Positions 1 to 9,439 of a stretch of DNA of 20,281 nt are shown one piece after another. The DNA comes from Phascolarctobacterium sp. (GTDB lineage Bacteria > Bacillota > Negativicutes > Acidaminococcales > Acidaminococcaceae), in the NCBI GenBank assembly GCA_024405645.1, contig JAKSOJ010000006.1, positions 1 to 20,281 on the forward strand, read 5' to 3'. Below the pieces are notes generated by a model. It searched no databases. It worked only from the letters and a program-made list of their open reading frames with translations, and was not told the DNA's origin. The translations under genes were made by a program, and so were the position numbers. The number at the start of each line of letters is the position of its first letter. The stretch's first letter is position 1.

Positions 1-21
1 CAGGGAGGACTGGCAAAATGA
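1..21 (+). CDS. mreC: Probable 3' end of mreC (partial)
   Basis: Only the last six codons and a TGA (19-21) would lie in the window. The open frame ends with the stop inside ATGA, overlapping the mreD start at 18. This is the usual translational coupling of mreC and mreD. The identity is inferred only from gene order (mreB-mreC-mreD is the standard order); six residues cannot show homology. Confidence 0.4.
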   Translation, partial: QGGLAK

Positions 22-515
22 GGAGACTGATTTGGCCCGTCCTGTTTCTGTTTTTGTTTATCCTTCAAGGAGCTGTAGGAGTTTTCTATACAGGTTGGTT
101 TGCGGCAGATTTGCCACTCCTCGGTGTGTACGCTCATGCCATCTTACGCGGACCTAAATTTGGTTCCATAAGTGGTCTTTGCGTTGGCTTTTTGGAGGAT
201 GCTATGCTGCCTGGAGTGTTTGGATATCATATGCTGACAAGAACATTTCTAGGCTTTGGATTAGGTCATCTAAAAGGTAAAATTTTTAAAGATAATTTTG
301 TATATCATCTGCCTACAATAGGCATAATTAGCTTAGTTTTACGTTTTGTATATTTCTTTATTGCTCTAGCTTTAGGGATGCCAATCTCAAGCTTAGGACG
401 TTATTGCCTTGACTCTTTAGGCTTGGCTTGTGGAAATATGCTAATGGTAATTCCCATTGTTTGCTTGGCAAGCTTCATTTATGAATGGATTAAGCAAGAG
501 GATATTTCTTATTGA
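18..515 (+). CDS. mreD: Rod shape-determining protein MreD
   Basis: A 165-residue, very hydrophobic protein with about five predicted membrane helices (roughly residues 4-24, 30-60, 95-118 and 135-158 are clearly apolar), the usual size and character of MreD. MreD is an inner-membrane partner of MreC and of the elongasome (PBP2-RodA), which guides lateral wall synthesis. The sequence family is weakly conserved, so the call rests on size, membrane character and the position directly before mrdA and rodA. GGGAGG at 3-8 is a good ribosome binding site for the ATG at 18. No promoter is visible, so it is transcribed from upstream (mreBC). It ends with TGA. Confidence 0.92.
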   Translation: MRRLIWPVLFLFLFILQGAVGVFYTGWFAADLPLLGVYAHAILRGPKFGSISGLCVGFLEDAMLPGVFGYHMLTRTFLGFGLGHLKGKIFKDNFVYHLPTIGIISLVLRFVYFFIALALGMPISSLGRYCLDSLGLACGNMLMVIPIVCLASFIYEWIKQEDISY

Positions 516-571
516 TTTTTGGTATATGCAAAGTACATAAGTATTAGGAGAAGAAGAAAGGAGGACCTAGC

Positions 572-2392
572 ATGATTAACAAAAAGAATATTGCAAGATT
601 TCATGTTATGCTGGGTGTTTGCTTCTTCCTTCTGTTCTTTTTGTTGTGTAGAATGGTGCAAATGCAGCTTTTTAGCGGTGATTATTACCAAGAAAAATCA
701 GTTGGCAATCGTTTGCGTCAGACTCGTATCGTCGCTCCACGTGGTTTAATTTATGACGGTAGTGGCAACGAATTAGCTCGCAATATTCCTGGTTATGTAG
801 TGCTCTTGCAAAAACAAAATAAATATAGTGATGAGTTAATAAAAAAACTTGCGGAAATTCTCAATATGAAAGAAGAGAATATCCGTAAAATTATCAAAGA
901 TAATTCTCAATATGGTGAGCCCATGGTTATAAAGAGAAATATAACTATGGAGGAAATAACCAAACTTGAAGAACAAAAGCGTAATATGGGACCTGTAATT
1001 TTGCAGCCTGTACCCATGCGCGATTATCCTAAAAAGGAATTCTTGGTGCATGCACTTGGCTATGTTGGCGAAGTAAGCTCCTACGAAATTGAAAAGGGAA
1101 TTTTCAAGGATATGTCCGAAGGTAGCATTGTTGGTAAGGCAGGCTTGGAAAAATATTATGACAAGATTCTTCGCGGTGAGGATGGTGCTTACCTTGAGGA
1201 AGTTGATGCTTCTGGTGCTGTGGTAAAAAACTACGATACCAAGCAACCTATTCCTGGCAAGGGCTTAAAGCTAACAATTGATTCTCGTTTGCAAAATGCT
1301 TTGGAGGACTTTACGGTTGCTCATCTGCGTAATTTACGAGCAAATGGAATAAATGCTAGAGCAGCTGCAGTAGTTGCCGTAGATCCAAGAAATGGTGCTA
1401 TTAAAGCAATGCTCAGTTGTCCTGGCTATGACCCCAATCTTTTTGTTAATGGTATTTCTACTAAGGATTGGAACAAAATCAATAATGATACTGCCTATCC
1501 TTTGAATAACAAGGTTATCAACGGTGAATATCCGCCAGGTTCAACTTTTAAAATTGTAACAGGTACAGCAGCCTTTGAATTGGACAAGGTAAGATATGAC
1601 GAACCGATTTTTGACGGTGGCTTCCATCCATTAGTTCCTACTATGGGTAATGCTGGCGGCGAAGTGCTAGGTTGGCTGACATTCCGCGATGGTTTGGCAA
1701 TGAGTGATAACGTATATTTCTATGAGCTTGGTTATCGCGTTGGTATCGACAATATTGGCAAATACGCCCGTATCTTTGGCTTTGGTTCCAAAACTGGAAT
1801 TGATTTGGGCGGTGAAAGTGAAGGCTTGGTAGCTTCTAAGGCTGTAAAAAAAGAGATTTGGAACGAAGAATGGCGTTTGGGCGATACTTTTAACGCAGCC
1901 ATTGGTCAGGGCTTTAACCTAACAACTCCTTTGCAACTTGCGGTAATGCTTTCCACAGTTGCGAATGGGGGCACTAAATTTAGACCCTATCTTGTAGATA
2001 GCTTTGTGGACCAAGAAGGAAAAGTGACTGGACAGCCAGATAGGGATGCTGGCAAAAAGATTGATGTATCCCAAAAAACTATTGATTACATTAGAGATGC
2101 TATGAGTGCTACTACTAAAGAGGGCGGTACCGCTGCATTCTTTAGTTCCTTGCCGAAAGCTATTGCAGGTAAAACTGGTACTGCAGAAAACTCCATGGGT
2201 CGAGACCATGGCCTTTTCGTAGCCTATGGACCGGTTGAGAGTCCAGAACTCGCTGTAGTTTGCATTGTAGAGCAGGGTGGCTTTGGTTCTACTGCTGCTG
2301 GCCCGATTGTCTATAGGGCATTTGAGGAGTTTTTCCGTGAAAAGGGCTGGATGCCTGAACTGGAATCGGAAGAACCAGTAAAAAATAATTAA
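572..2392 (+). CDS. mrdA: Penicillin-binding protein 2, elongasome transpeptidase
   Basis: A 606-residue class B PBP that cross-links peptidoglycan during rod elongation, acting with RodA. A single N-terminal membrane anchor (about residues 9-30, FFLLFFLLCRM) is followed by the PBP dimerisation/pedestal domain and then the transpeptidase domain. The three active-site motifs are visible: STFK with nucleophile Ser324 and Lys327, SDN at 378-380, and KTGTAE starting at Lys534. The early arginine-rich stretch with APRGLIYD is typical of PBP2. AAAGGAGG at 557-564 lies 7 nt before the ATG. It sits 56 bp after mreD and 35 bp before rodA in one operon. minCDE, which in many Firmicutes lies between mrdA and rodA, is not present here. 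Confidence 0.97.
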   Translation: MINKKNIARFHVMLGVCFFLLFFLLCRMVQMQLFSGDYYQEKSVGNRLRQTRIVAPRGLIYDGSGNELARNIPGYVVLLQKQNKYSDELIKKLAEILNMKEENIRKIIKDNSQYGEPMVIKRNITMEEITKLEEQKRNMGPVILQPVPMRDYPKKEFLVHALGYVGEVSSYEIEKGIFKDMSEGSIVGKAGLEKYYDKILRGEDGAYLEEVDASGAVVKNYDTKQPIPGKGLKLTIDSRLQNALEDFTVAHLRNLRANGINARAAAVVAVDPRNGAIKAMLSCPGYDPNLFVNGISTKDWNKINNDTAYPLNNKVINGEYPPGSTFKIVTGTAAFELDKVRYDEPIFDGGFHPLVPTMGNAGGEVLGWLTFRDGLAMSDNVYFYELGYRVGIDNIGKYARIFGFGSKTGIDLGGESEGLVASKAVKKEIWNEEWRLGDTFNAAIGQGFNLTTPLQLAVMLSTVANGGTKFRPYLVDSFVDQEGKVTGQPDRDAGKKIDVSQKTIDYIRDAMSATTKEGGTAAFFSSLPKAIAGKTGTAENSMGRDHGLFVAYGPVESPELAVVCIVEQGGFGSTAAGPIVYRAFEEFFREKGWMPELESEEPVKNN

Positions 2393-2427
2393 GGTTTAGT
2401 TCGTAATTTTCGAAGAAAGGAGAAACT

Positions 2428-3534
2428 ATGGATATTCGAAAAATCCTACGCAATATCGACTGGTGGTTAGTGTTCAGCGTTTGCGGACTCATGGCTATAG
2501 GTTTGGTGCTGATTTATAGCGCAACATTATCCTATAATCTGCAAACTGGCAAAGCATGGCATGTTCAAAGACAGAGCATGTTTATGACCGTCGGTATGAT
2601 TTTGGTTATAGCTTCTCTCTTTGTAGATTACAGAGCGATTAAACAATATGATAGATACATATATGGCTTCAATATGTTGCTTTTACTAGCCGTTATGTTT
2701 GTTGGTAAAACTCAGCTTGGTGCACAGCGTTGGATTTCTATTGGTAGTTTTCAATTCCAACCAAGTGAATTTTCCAAGGTTTTCCTCATAATTTGTTTGG
2801 CAGCATTTGTAGAAAAGCGGCTTAATAATCTCATGGAATTCAAAGATTATTTGCCAATTTTCATATATATATTCTTCCCATTCATTCTTGTAATGAAGCA
2901 ACCGGACTTGGGTACAAGTTTGACTTTTATTGCAATTTTAATCAGCGTAATCTTTGTAGCTGGTTTTAAATATAAATGGTTTGCTATGTGTGGGGCTGCG
3001 TTTGTGGCTATGATGCCACTGTTTTGGATGGTTCTTAAGGATTATCAAAAGAATCGTATTTTGACTTTCTTGGATCCTGGTCGTGACCCCTTTGGTCGTG
3101 GGTATCACGTAATTCAATCCAAGATAGCCATTGGCAGTGGTGGTCTTACAGGTCATGGTTGGTTGAATGGCACTCAGAGTCAATTAAACTTTTTGCCTGA
3201 AAACCATACTGACTTTATCTTTGCTGTAGCTGGCGAAGAGTTTGGCCTTGTTGGTACTTGCATCATCATTGTTTTATACAGTATCGTCATTTGGCGTAGC
3301 GTTATGATTGCTTTAAACGCAGATGATGATTTTGGAGCTTTGCTTGCAACTGGCGTAACAGGAATGTTCATGTTCCATATTTTGGTTAATATTGGTATGA
3401 CTGCTGGCGTAATGCCTGTAACCGGCGTACCTTTGCCGTTCTTGAGTTATGGTGTCAGCTCGTTAATAACGAATCTTATGCTTGTTGCGCTTTTATTGAA
3501 TATTAGATTCCATCAACAGAAATTACAGTTCTAG
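2428..3534 (+). CDS. rodA: Rod shape-determining protein RodA (SEDS glycosyltransferase)
   Basis: A 368-residue polytopic membrane protein of the FtsW/RodA/SpoVE (SEDS) family, which polymerises lipid II into glycan strands. Family signatures are visible: GAQRWISIG near residue 92 followed by FQPSEFSK, then KQPDLGTSL, the extracellular segment PENHTDFIFAVAGEEFG, and the C-terminal GVPLPFLSYGVSS. About ten apolar segments alternate with short loops. Adjacency to mrdA marks it as RodA rather than FtsW. Its TAG stop (3532-3534) overlaps the Shine-Dalgarno sequence of the next gene (TAGGAGGA), showing that TAG is a genuine stop in this genome and that the downstream radical SAM gene is translationally coupled. 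Confidence 0.97.
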   Translation: MDIRKILRNIDWWLVFSVCGLMAIGLVLIYSATLSYNLQTGKAWHVQRQSMFMTVGMILVIASLFVDYRAIKQYDRYIYGFNMLLLLAVMFVGKTQLGAQRWISIGSFQFQPSEFSKVFLIICLAAFVEKRLNNLMEFKDYLPIFIYIFFPFILVMKQPDLGTSLTFIAILISVIFVAGFKYKWFAMCGAAFVAMMPLFWMVLKDYQKNRILTFLDPGRDPFGRGYHVIQSKIAIGSGGLTGHGWLNGTQSQLNFLPENHTDFIFAVAGEEFGLVGTCIIIVLYSIVIWRSVMIALNADDDFGALLATGVTGMFMFHILVNIGMTAGVMPVTGVPLPFLSYGVSSLITNLMLVALLLNIRFHQQKLQF

Positions 3535-3542
3535 GAGGAAAA

Positions 3543-5405
3543 ATGGAGAACGAATTAACTATAGATATATTATCATCAGTGCAAAAGCCTGCTCGCTACA
3601 CTGGTGGCGAGTTTGGTAGCATTGTTAAAGACCAAGGCTCTGTTGAAGCAACTATCGCGTTGGCATTCCCCGATGTCTACGAGGTTGGTATGAGCTATGT
3701 TGGCTTCAAAATTCTTTATCACTTAGTGAATAAAATGGAAGGTGTACAGGCTGAACGCGTATATGCAGTTTGGACTGACCTAGAAGCAAAGATGCGCGAA
3801 CGCAATATTCCTTTGCGCACTTTGGAAACTGGCAAAAAATTGTCCGAATGCGATATTATTGGCTTTACTCTGCAGTATGAATTATCCTATACCAATATTC
3901 TGAATATGATGGATTTAGGCGGAGTTCCTATGCTGCGTGAGGATAGAACTGACGAGGACCCCTTTGTAATTGTTGGTGGACCTTGTGTTTATAATCCTGA
4001 ACCTATTGCAGATTTCTTTGACTTTGCCGTTGTTGGTGAAGGTGAAGAACTTTTATGCGAGGTTATGGCTGCTTATAAAACCTGGAAAAAGGCTGGCTAG
4101 CCAGGTGGTCGTGCGGCATTCCTAGAGATTGTTAGCAAGATTCAAGGTATTTATGTACCAAGCTTCTATGAACCACAATATGATGAAAATGGTATGTTCA
4201 CTGGAATCAAAAAGCTGAAAGAAGATGCTCAATTCCCTGTTTATAAACGTGTCGTTCGCGATATGAACAGCGTGGATTTTCCTGATAGTCCTGTAGTCCC
4301 CTTTGGTGAAATTGTTCATGATCGTATCATGCTGGAGGTTTTCCGTGGCTGTAGCCGTGGTTGTCGCTTCTGCCATGCTGGTATGGTTTACCGTCCAATT
4401 CGCGAACGTAGACCAGAGGTTCTTATGGACCTGTCTCGTAGATTAATTGATAACACTGGTTATAATGAAATCTCCTTGGTTTCTCTTTCTTCTGCAGATT
4501 ATTCCCATTTGGCTCCTCTCGTTCATCAAATGATTGAAGAGTTTAAGGACGACAGAGTATCTGTTTCCCTGCCTTCCCTCCGTATAGATAGCTTTTGCGT
4601 AGCTATTGCTAAAGAGGTCAATGCAGTTCGTAAGAGTGGTTTGACCTTTGCTCCTGAAGCTGGTAGCCAAAAGATGCGCGATGTTATCAACAAAGGCGTA
4701 ACTGAAGAAGATTTAATGAATGCTGTCGGTGCTGCTTTTGAAAATGGTTGGAGTGGGGTAAAGCTGTACTTTATGATTGGTCTTCCCTATGAAACCGATG
4801 AAGACGTTCTTGCTATTGCTGATTTAGCTAAAAAGGTTCAATACAAATATTATCAAGTTACCGGTAAGCGTGGCTGCAAAGTTACTGTAAGTGCTTCTAG
4901 CTTTGTTCCCAAGCCGTACACCGCTTTCCAATGGTTTGGACAAAATCAATTAGAAGAAATTCGCCGTAAACAATTCTTGTTGAAAGATGCATTGAAGATT
5001 AAAAATGTTACTTTCCAATACCATGATGCGAAGACTGGTATTATCGAAGCAGTTTTTGCTCGCGGTGATAGACGCGTAGGTAAGGCATTGCTCAATGCAT
5101 GGAAAATGGGTGCTCGTTTTGATGGTTGGAGTGATCATTTCTCCTATGACCGTTGGGTTGAAGCAATTACTCAAGCTGGTCTTGATAAGGACTTCTATGC
5201 ATCTCGTGACCGTGACAAAGACGAAGCATTCCCTTGGGAACATGTTTCTCCAGGTGTAAGTCGTGCTTTCTTATGGAACGAATGGAAAAAGGCAGAGGCT
5301 CAGCAATTGACTCACGATTGCCGTCGTTCCACTTGCACAGGCTGTGGAGTTTGCCAAAAACTTGGCGTGAATATTATTGACTATGCTAAGGAGGTACAAG
5401 GCTAA
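3543..5405 (+). pseudogene. B12-binding/radical SAM protein (TIGR03960 type) interrupted by an in-frame TAG
   Basis: One continuous frame of 621 codons is broken only by TAG at 4098-4100 (codon 186). The upstream part (3543-4100, 185 residues) is the cobalamin-binding-like N-terminal domain (AFPDVYEVGMSYVGFKILY, then VGGPCVYNPEPIADFFDFAV). After the TAG the frame goes straight on (4101-4193), with GIYVPSFYEPQYDENG before the first downstream Met at 4194. The radical SAM motif CSRGCRFC follows (Cys270, Cys274, Cys277, CX3CX2C), then the FAPEAGS strand and a C-terminal Cys cluster (CRRSTCTGCGVC). These features fit the TIGR03960 family, always paired with a DUF2344 protein; the exact reaction is not known to me. 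AGGAGG at 3534-3539 serves the ATG at 3543. The ATG at 4194 has no ribosome binding site, so a separate second protein is unlikely. If the stop is real and not suppressed, the catalytic domain is not made. Confidence 0.85.
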
Positions 5406-6112
5406 TGAAACTGCGTTTACAAATCACTAAAGACCGTGACATTCGCTTTATCTCCCACTTGGAGTATGTACGTACTCTTGGTCGTGCAATTCGTCGCGCT
5501 AAGCTTCCTGCGGCTTATAGCGAAGGCTTTAATCCCCATCTGAAGTATTCTCTTGCTAGTGCTCTCGGCGTTGGCGTTGTTTCTTATACTGAATTCGTAG
5601 AAATTGAATTGGCAGAGGAAATGGACGTTGAGGAGGCTGCACTCAAATTGAGTAAAGCTTTGCCTAGAGGTATTCGTGTTCTTGCTGCTGATGCAGTTGA
5701 AAACAATGCTCCTGCATTGATGGCAGTAGCCGCTGGAGCAGAATATCGCGTAACCTTGCCTTACGATAAGGATTTGCGCAATGCGGTTCATGCCTTTAAT
5801 TCTGTAGATGTACTCAATTTCAAAAAGGCTGCACCTAAAACTAAAGCTGGTTTTAAAGAAGTTGATGTTAAATTTTACATTCCTAAAATTTCCTTTAAAC
5901 AATTTGATGGAAAGACTGAATTCAATTTCACATGTAAAATTACACCAACTGGTAGCATGAAGGCTGTGGACCTTTTGAATGCTCTTAACGAGACCTACGA
6001 TTTAGGGCTTCCAGTAGAGATGGCTGATATCGAAAGAATGAAACTTTATCGCACAGACCGTAATGGGAAAAAATTGCCAATGCTTAATGAAAATGCTTGG
6101 ATAAAAAAATAG
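5405..6112 (+). CDS. DUF2344 / TIGR03936 family protein, partner of the radical SAM gene
   Basis: A 235-residue protein opening with LRLQITKDRDIRFISHLEYVRTLGRAIRRAKLP, followed by YSEGFNPHLKYSLASALGVGV, the recognisable signature of the TIGR03936/DUF2344 family. This family is found beside, or fused to, TIGR03960 radical SAM proteins. Its function is not established; the pairing suggests RNA- or ribosome-related modification, since the pair usually precedes rng and rplU, but that is inference. Its ATG overlaps the upstream TAA by one base and has AAGGAGG at 5388-5394, so the two genes are coupled. The product is intact even though its partner has an internal stop. It ends in TAG. Confidence 0.92.
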   Translation: MKLRLQITKDRDIRFISHLEYVRTLGRAIRRAKLPAAYSEGFNPHLKYSLASALGVGVVSYTEFVEIELAEEMDVEEAALKLSKALPRGIRVLAADAVENNAPALMAVAAGAEYRVTLPYDKDLRNAVHAFNSVDVLNFKKAAPKTKAGFKEVDVKFYIPKISFKQFDGKTEFNFTCKITPTGSMKAVDLLNALNETYDLGLPVEMADIERMKLYRTDRNGKKLPMLNENAWIKK

Positions 6113-6120
6113 AATTATTA

Positions 6121-6158
6121 AAATGGACTGACTCACTCAATAGTATGTCAGTCCATTT
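6121..6158 (+). terminator. Hairpin terminator of the mre/rodA cluster
   Basis: A perfect 12-bp inverted repeat, AAATGGACTGAC (6121-6132) and GTCAGTCCATTT (6147-6158), with a 14-nt loop, begins 8 nt after the DUF2344 stop. The T run after the stem is short and interrupted, so termination may be moderate. Confidence 0.75.
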
Positions 6159-6187
6159 GCTTTATGATTATTCTCTATATAAATATT

Positions 6188-6221
6188 TTTTATAAAGGAA
6201 TGCTGATTATTATGGTATAAT
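6188..6221 (+). promoter_or_regulatory. Probable promoter of the nitroreductase gene
   Basis: An extended -10 box, TGGTATAAT (TATAAT at 6216-6221), lies about 70 nt before the gene. The -35 region is poor (TTTATA-like at 6188-6193), as is common with extended -10 promoters. Confidence 0.55.
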
Positions 6222-6290
6222 GTGCTTTAGATATGTACAAAACATGTGCAGTAGTAAATTTATAGGAAATTTATGGAGAGTGGAATAAAA

Positions 6291-6800
6291 ATGGATACTG
6301 TGGAATTGTTAAAAACAAGACGTAGCTGTCGAAAATTTGTCGGTCAAGTTTCTGATGAAAAATTGCAAGCTATTATTGATTGTGGTCTTAACGCACCAAG
6401 TGCCCATAATGGTCAAGATGTAATAATTGTTGTTGTGCAAGACCCTGAAACTGTAAAAACATTTAACGACTTGAATAAGAGCTTTTGGGAAGCTAATGCA
6501 GATCCATTCTATGGAGCACCGACAGTTTGCTTTATTTTCGCACCAGAATCTAATTTAAATGGCTTCAAGGATGGTTCTTTGGTAATTGGCGCAATGCAAG
6601 CTGCTGCCTGGGCTTTGGGCGTAGGCTCATGTTGGATTAATCGTTGCACAGAAATGTTTGAATGTGACGAAGGTAAGTTCTATTTGGAAAAATGGGGGTT
6701 AGAAAATTATATTGGCATTGGTTGTTGTATCTTGGGACAACCTGGTCAAGTAATGCCACCCAAAGTAATTAAGCCAAATCGCGTTATTTTCGATAAATAA
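6291..6800 (+). CDS. Nitroreductase family protein (FMN-dependent)
   Basis: A 169-residue protein of the nitroreductase fold. The N-terminus MDTVELLKTRRSCRKF is the typical RRSxRxF phosphate/FMN-binding opening. It is followed by NAPSAHNGQDVIIVVV (the APSxxNxQ motif), then GAMQAAAWALGVGSCWIN and the C-terminal GIGCCILGQP segment. Such proteins are soluble flavin oxidoreductases acting as dimers on nitro compounds or quinones with NAD(P)H; the substrate cannot be told. I chose the ATG at 6291 because GGAGAG (6275-6280) lies 10 nt before it and the family usually begins at this residue. An in-frame ATG at 6273 would add six residues. It has its own promoter and terminator, so it is a single-gene unit unrelated to its neighbours. 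Cysteines are unusually frequent (about six). Confidence 0.92.
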   Translation: MDTVELLKTRRSCRKFVGQVSDEKLQAIIDCGLNAPSAHNGQDVIIVVVQDPETVKTFNDLNKSFWEANADPFYGAPTVCFIFAPESNLNGFKDGSLVIGAMQAAAWALGVGSCWINRCTEMFECDEGKFYLEKWGLENYIGIGCCILGQPGQVMPPKVIKPNRVIFDK

Positions 6801-6810
6801 TATAGCCAAA

Positions 6811-6840
6811 AGAGGACGATGGAGCTACATCGTCCTTTTC
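6811..6840 (+). terminator. Terminator of the nitroreductase gene
   Basis: AGGACGATG (6813-6821) pairs perfectly with CATCGTCCT (6828-6836) around a 6-nt loop, followed by a short T run. It lies 12 nt after the stop codon. Confidence 0.85.
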
Positions 6841-6994
6841 TATTGCCAAAAACAATACTGTTTGATTATTTGACTTTATTGTTAGGAATTGCAAAAAAAT
6901 GATTAATAAAACATAAAATAAACATATACTTTTGCTAGAATGTAATTAAAGTAATGAAAAATTGAATAAAGTTATTAATTTTTAGGCTAAAACC

Positions 6995-7022
6995 TTGAAA
7001 TTTAAAATTTTTAGGGTATAAT
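6995..7022 (+). promoter_or_regulatory. Promoter of groES-groEL
   Basis: TTGAAA (6995-7000) and TATAAT (7017-7022) are separated by 16 bp, a near-consensus housekeeping sigma promoter. Transcription would start near 7029, leaving a leader of about 95 nt before groES. The 150 bp upstream of it (6845-6994) is AT-rich and shows nothing else I can support. Confidence 0.75.
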
Positions 7023-7044
7023 ATAAATTGCATCGATTAGAAAG

Positions 7045-7094
7045 TTACTAATTGAGTGGTATTACTAATAAGGTGTCAAAATTTGTCTTGGCAC
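7045..7094 (+). promoter_or_regulatory. groESL leader: direct repeats and hairpin
   Basis: The leader holds the octamer TTACTAAT twice (7045-7052 and 7062-7069, 17 nt apart). It also holds an imperfect hairpin, GGTGTCAA (7071-7078) with TTGGCACC (7087-7094), 8 bp including one G-U pair. Both lie downstream of the promoter, where a heat-shock repressor commonly acts. The canonical CIRCE half-sites are not present. The function is inference. Confidence 0.35.
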
Positions 7095-7123
7095 CATTAT
7101 ATATTCTGAAAGGGGCATATAAA

Positions 7124-7417
7124 ATGTTAAAACCGTTAGCTGATTATGTTGCTGTAAAAGTTGTTGAAGTTGAAGTTAAAACTGCAAGTGGTATCGTTCT
7201 TCCTGATACCGCTATTAAAGAAAAATCCGTAACTGGTATCGTTGCTGCTGTTGGTCCTGGCAAAGTTTATGACAATGGCGTTCGTGTACCTGTTGATGTA
7301 AAAGTTGGCGATCAAGTTTATTTTGCTAAATTTGGCGGCCAAGAAGTTACTTTGGACGGCGAAAAATTCCTGCTCATTTGCGAACGCGATATTTTTGCAG
7401 TAGTTACCAAAGACTAA
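7124..7417 (+). CDS. groES: Co-chaperonin GroES
   Basis: A 97-residue GroES, the normal length. It starts [15 protein letters not shown] and contains the mobile-loop region [16 protein letters not shown], then [11 protein letters not shown], the [12 protein letters not shown] segment, and the C-terminal strand [13 protein letters not shown]. It forms the heptameric lid on GroEL in the cytoplasm. The start at 7124 is set by AAAGGGG (7109-7115) 8 nt upstream and by the family's usual N-terminus; the frame remains open upstream to 7052, but that has no ribosome binding site. groEL follows after 72 bp in the same operon. Confidence 0.99.
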   Translation: MLKPLADYVAVKVVEVEVKTASGIVLPDTAIKEKSVTGIVAAVGPGKVYDNGVRVPVDVKVGDQVYFAKFGGQEVTLDGEKFLLICERDIFAVVTKD

Positions 7418-7431
7418 TTAATTGATAGTAA

Positions 7432-7464
7432 TCGACATAGAATAAATTCATTTAGACATGTCGA
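7432..7464 (+). repeat. Inverted repeat between groES and groEL
   Basis: TCGACAT (7432-7438) and ATGTCGA (7458-7464) form a perfect 7-bp stem with a 19-nt loop just ahead of the groEL ribosome binding site. No T run follows, so it is not a terminator. It may influence mRNA processing or the groES:groEL ratio, which is speculative. Confidence 0.4.
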
Positions 7465-7468
7465 GTAA

Positions 7469-9115
<1,647 letters not shown>

Positions 9116-9158
9116 TAGACCAAAAACGACGATAATAGTTTTATACTTAGTTGTCTTT

Positions 9159-9209
9159 AAAAAGGACATGGGTCCGTACGCTTTTGTGCAGACCTCATGT
9201 CCTTTTTTA
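9159..9209 (+). terminator. Terminator of groESL
   Basis: AAAAAGGACATG (9159-9170) pairs perfectly with CATGTCCTTTTT (9196-9207). The paired arms enclose a 25-nt loop and the 3' arm runs into a T tract. It lies about 43 nt after the groEL stop. Confidence 0.88.
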
Positions 9210-9261
9210 TCTGTTAAGAACAAAGAATATTTGTATCATTTTTTGTTTTTCTAGCTGTATT

Positions 9262-9292
9262 TTTAATGAAAAATTCAGTATTTTTCATTAAA
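9262..9292 (+). repeat. 13-bp perfect inverted repeat upstream of potA
   Basis: TTTAATGAAAAAT (9262-9274) is exactly mirrored by ATTTTTCATTAAA (9280-9292) around a 5-nt loop. It lies about 65 bp upstream of the potA -35 box in an AT-rich 230-bp stretch (9210-9439) with no gene. It could be an operator for a dimeric regulator or a back-up terminator for groESL; the AT-only stem makes an operator more likely. The rest of the gap holds only the potA promoter and short A and T runs. Confidence 0.5.
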
Positions 9293-9357
9293 TTTTAGCA
9301 AAAACAATTAAATTCCCTACAAATTTTTAAAAAATCTTTAAAAATTCCCCAAACTTC

Positions 9358-9385
9358 TTGATTTTGCTCTATTTTTTGCTATAAT
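9358..9385 (+). promoter_or_regulatory. Promoter of potABC
   Basis: TTGATT (9358-9363) and an extended -10, TGCTATAAT (TATAAT at 9380-9385), are 16 bp apart. Transcription would start near 9392, giving a leader of about 48 nt. Confidence 0.7.
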
Positions 9386-9417
9386 TAATCTACTATACTA
9401 TGTCTAAAAATATACAC

Positions 9418-9437
9418 GAAAGGTTGTGACAATGTAA
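9418..9437 (+). promoter_or_regulatory. Shine-Dalgarno plus AUG-UAA start-stop before potA
   Basis: The only Shine-Dalgarno-like sequence before potA (GAAAGG, 9418-9423) sits 8 nt before an ATG at 9432 that is followed at once by TAA (9435-9437). potA's own ATG comes 2 nt later. Ribosomes should load on the minimal ORF and reinitiate or slide to potA. The regulatory role is inference. Confidence 0.45.
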
Positions 9438-9439
9438 CG

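Noticed and set aside
4098..4100. TAG reassigned genome-wide to an amino acid
   Set aside because: TAG properly ends rodA, the DUF2344 gene, potC and the carboxylesterase in this window, each at the expected protein length or next to a terminator or ribosome binding site.
4194..5405. The radical SAM domain as a separate gene starting at 4194
   Set aside because: There is no Shine-Dalgarno sequence before this ATG, and conserved family sequence continues upstream in the same frame back to the TAG, so it is the rest of one interrupted gene.
7037..7062. A CIRCE heat-shock operator upstream of groES
   Set aside because: The left half matches TTAGCACTC at only five of nine positions, the right half matches seven of nine, and the spacer is 8 instead of 9 nt; not enough for a call.
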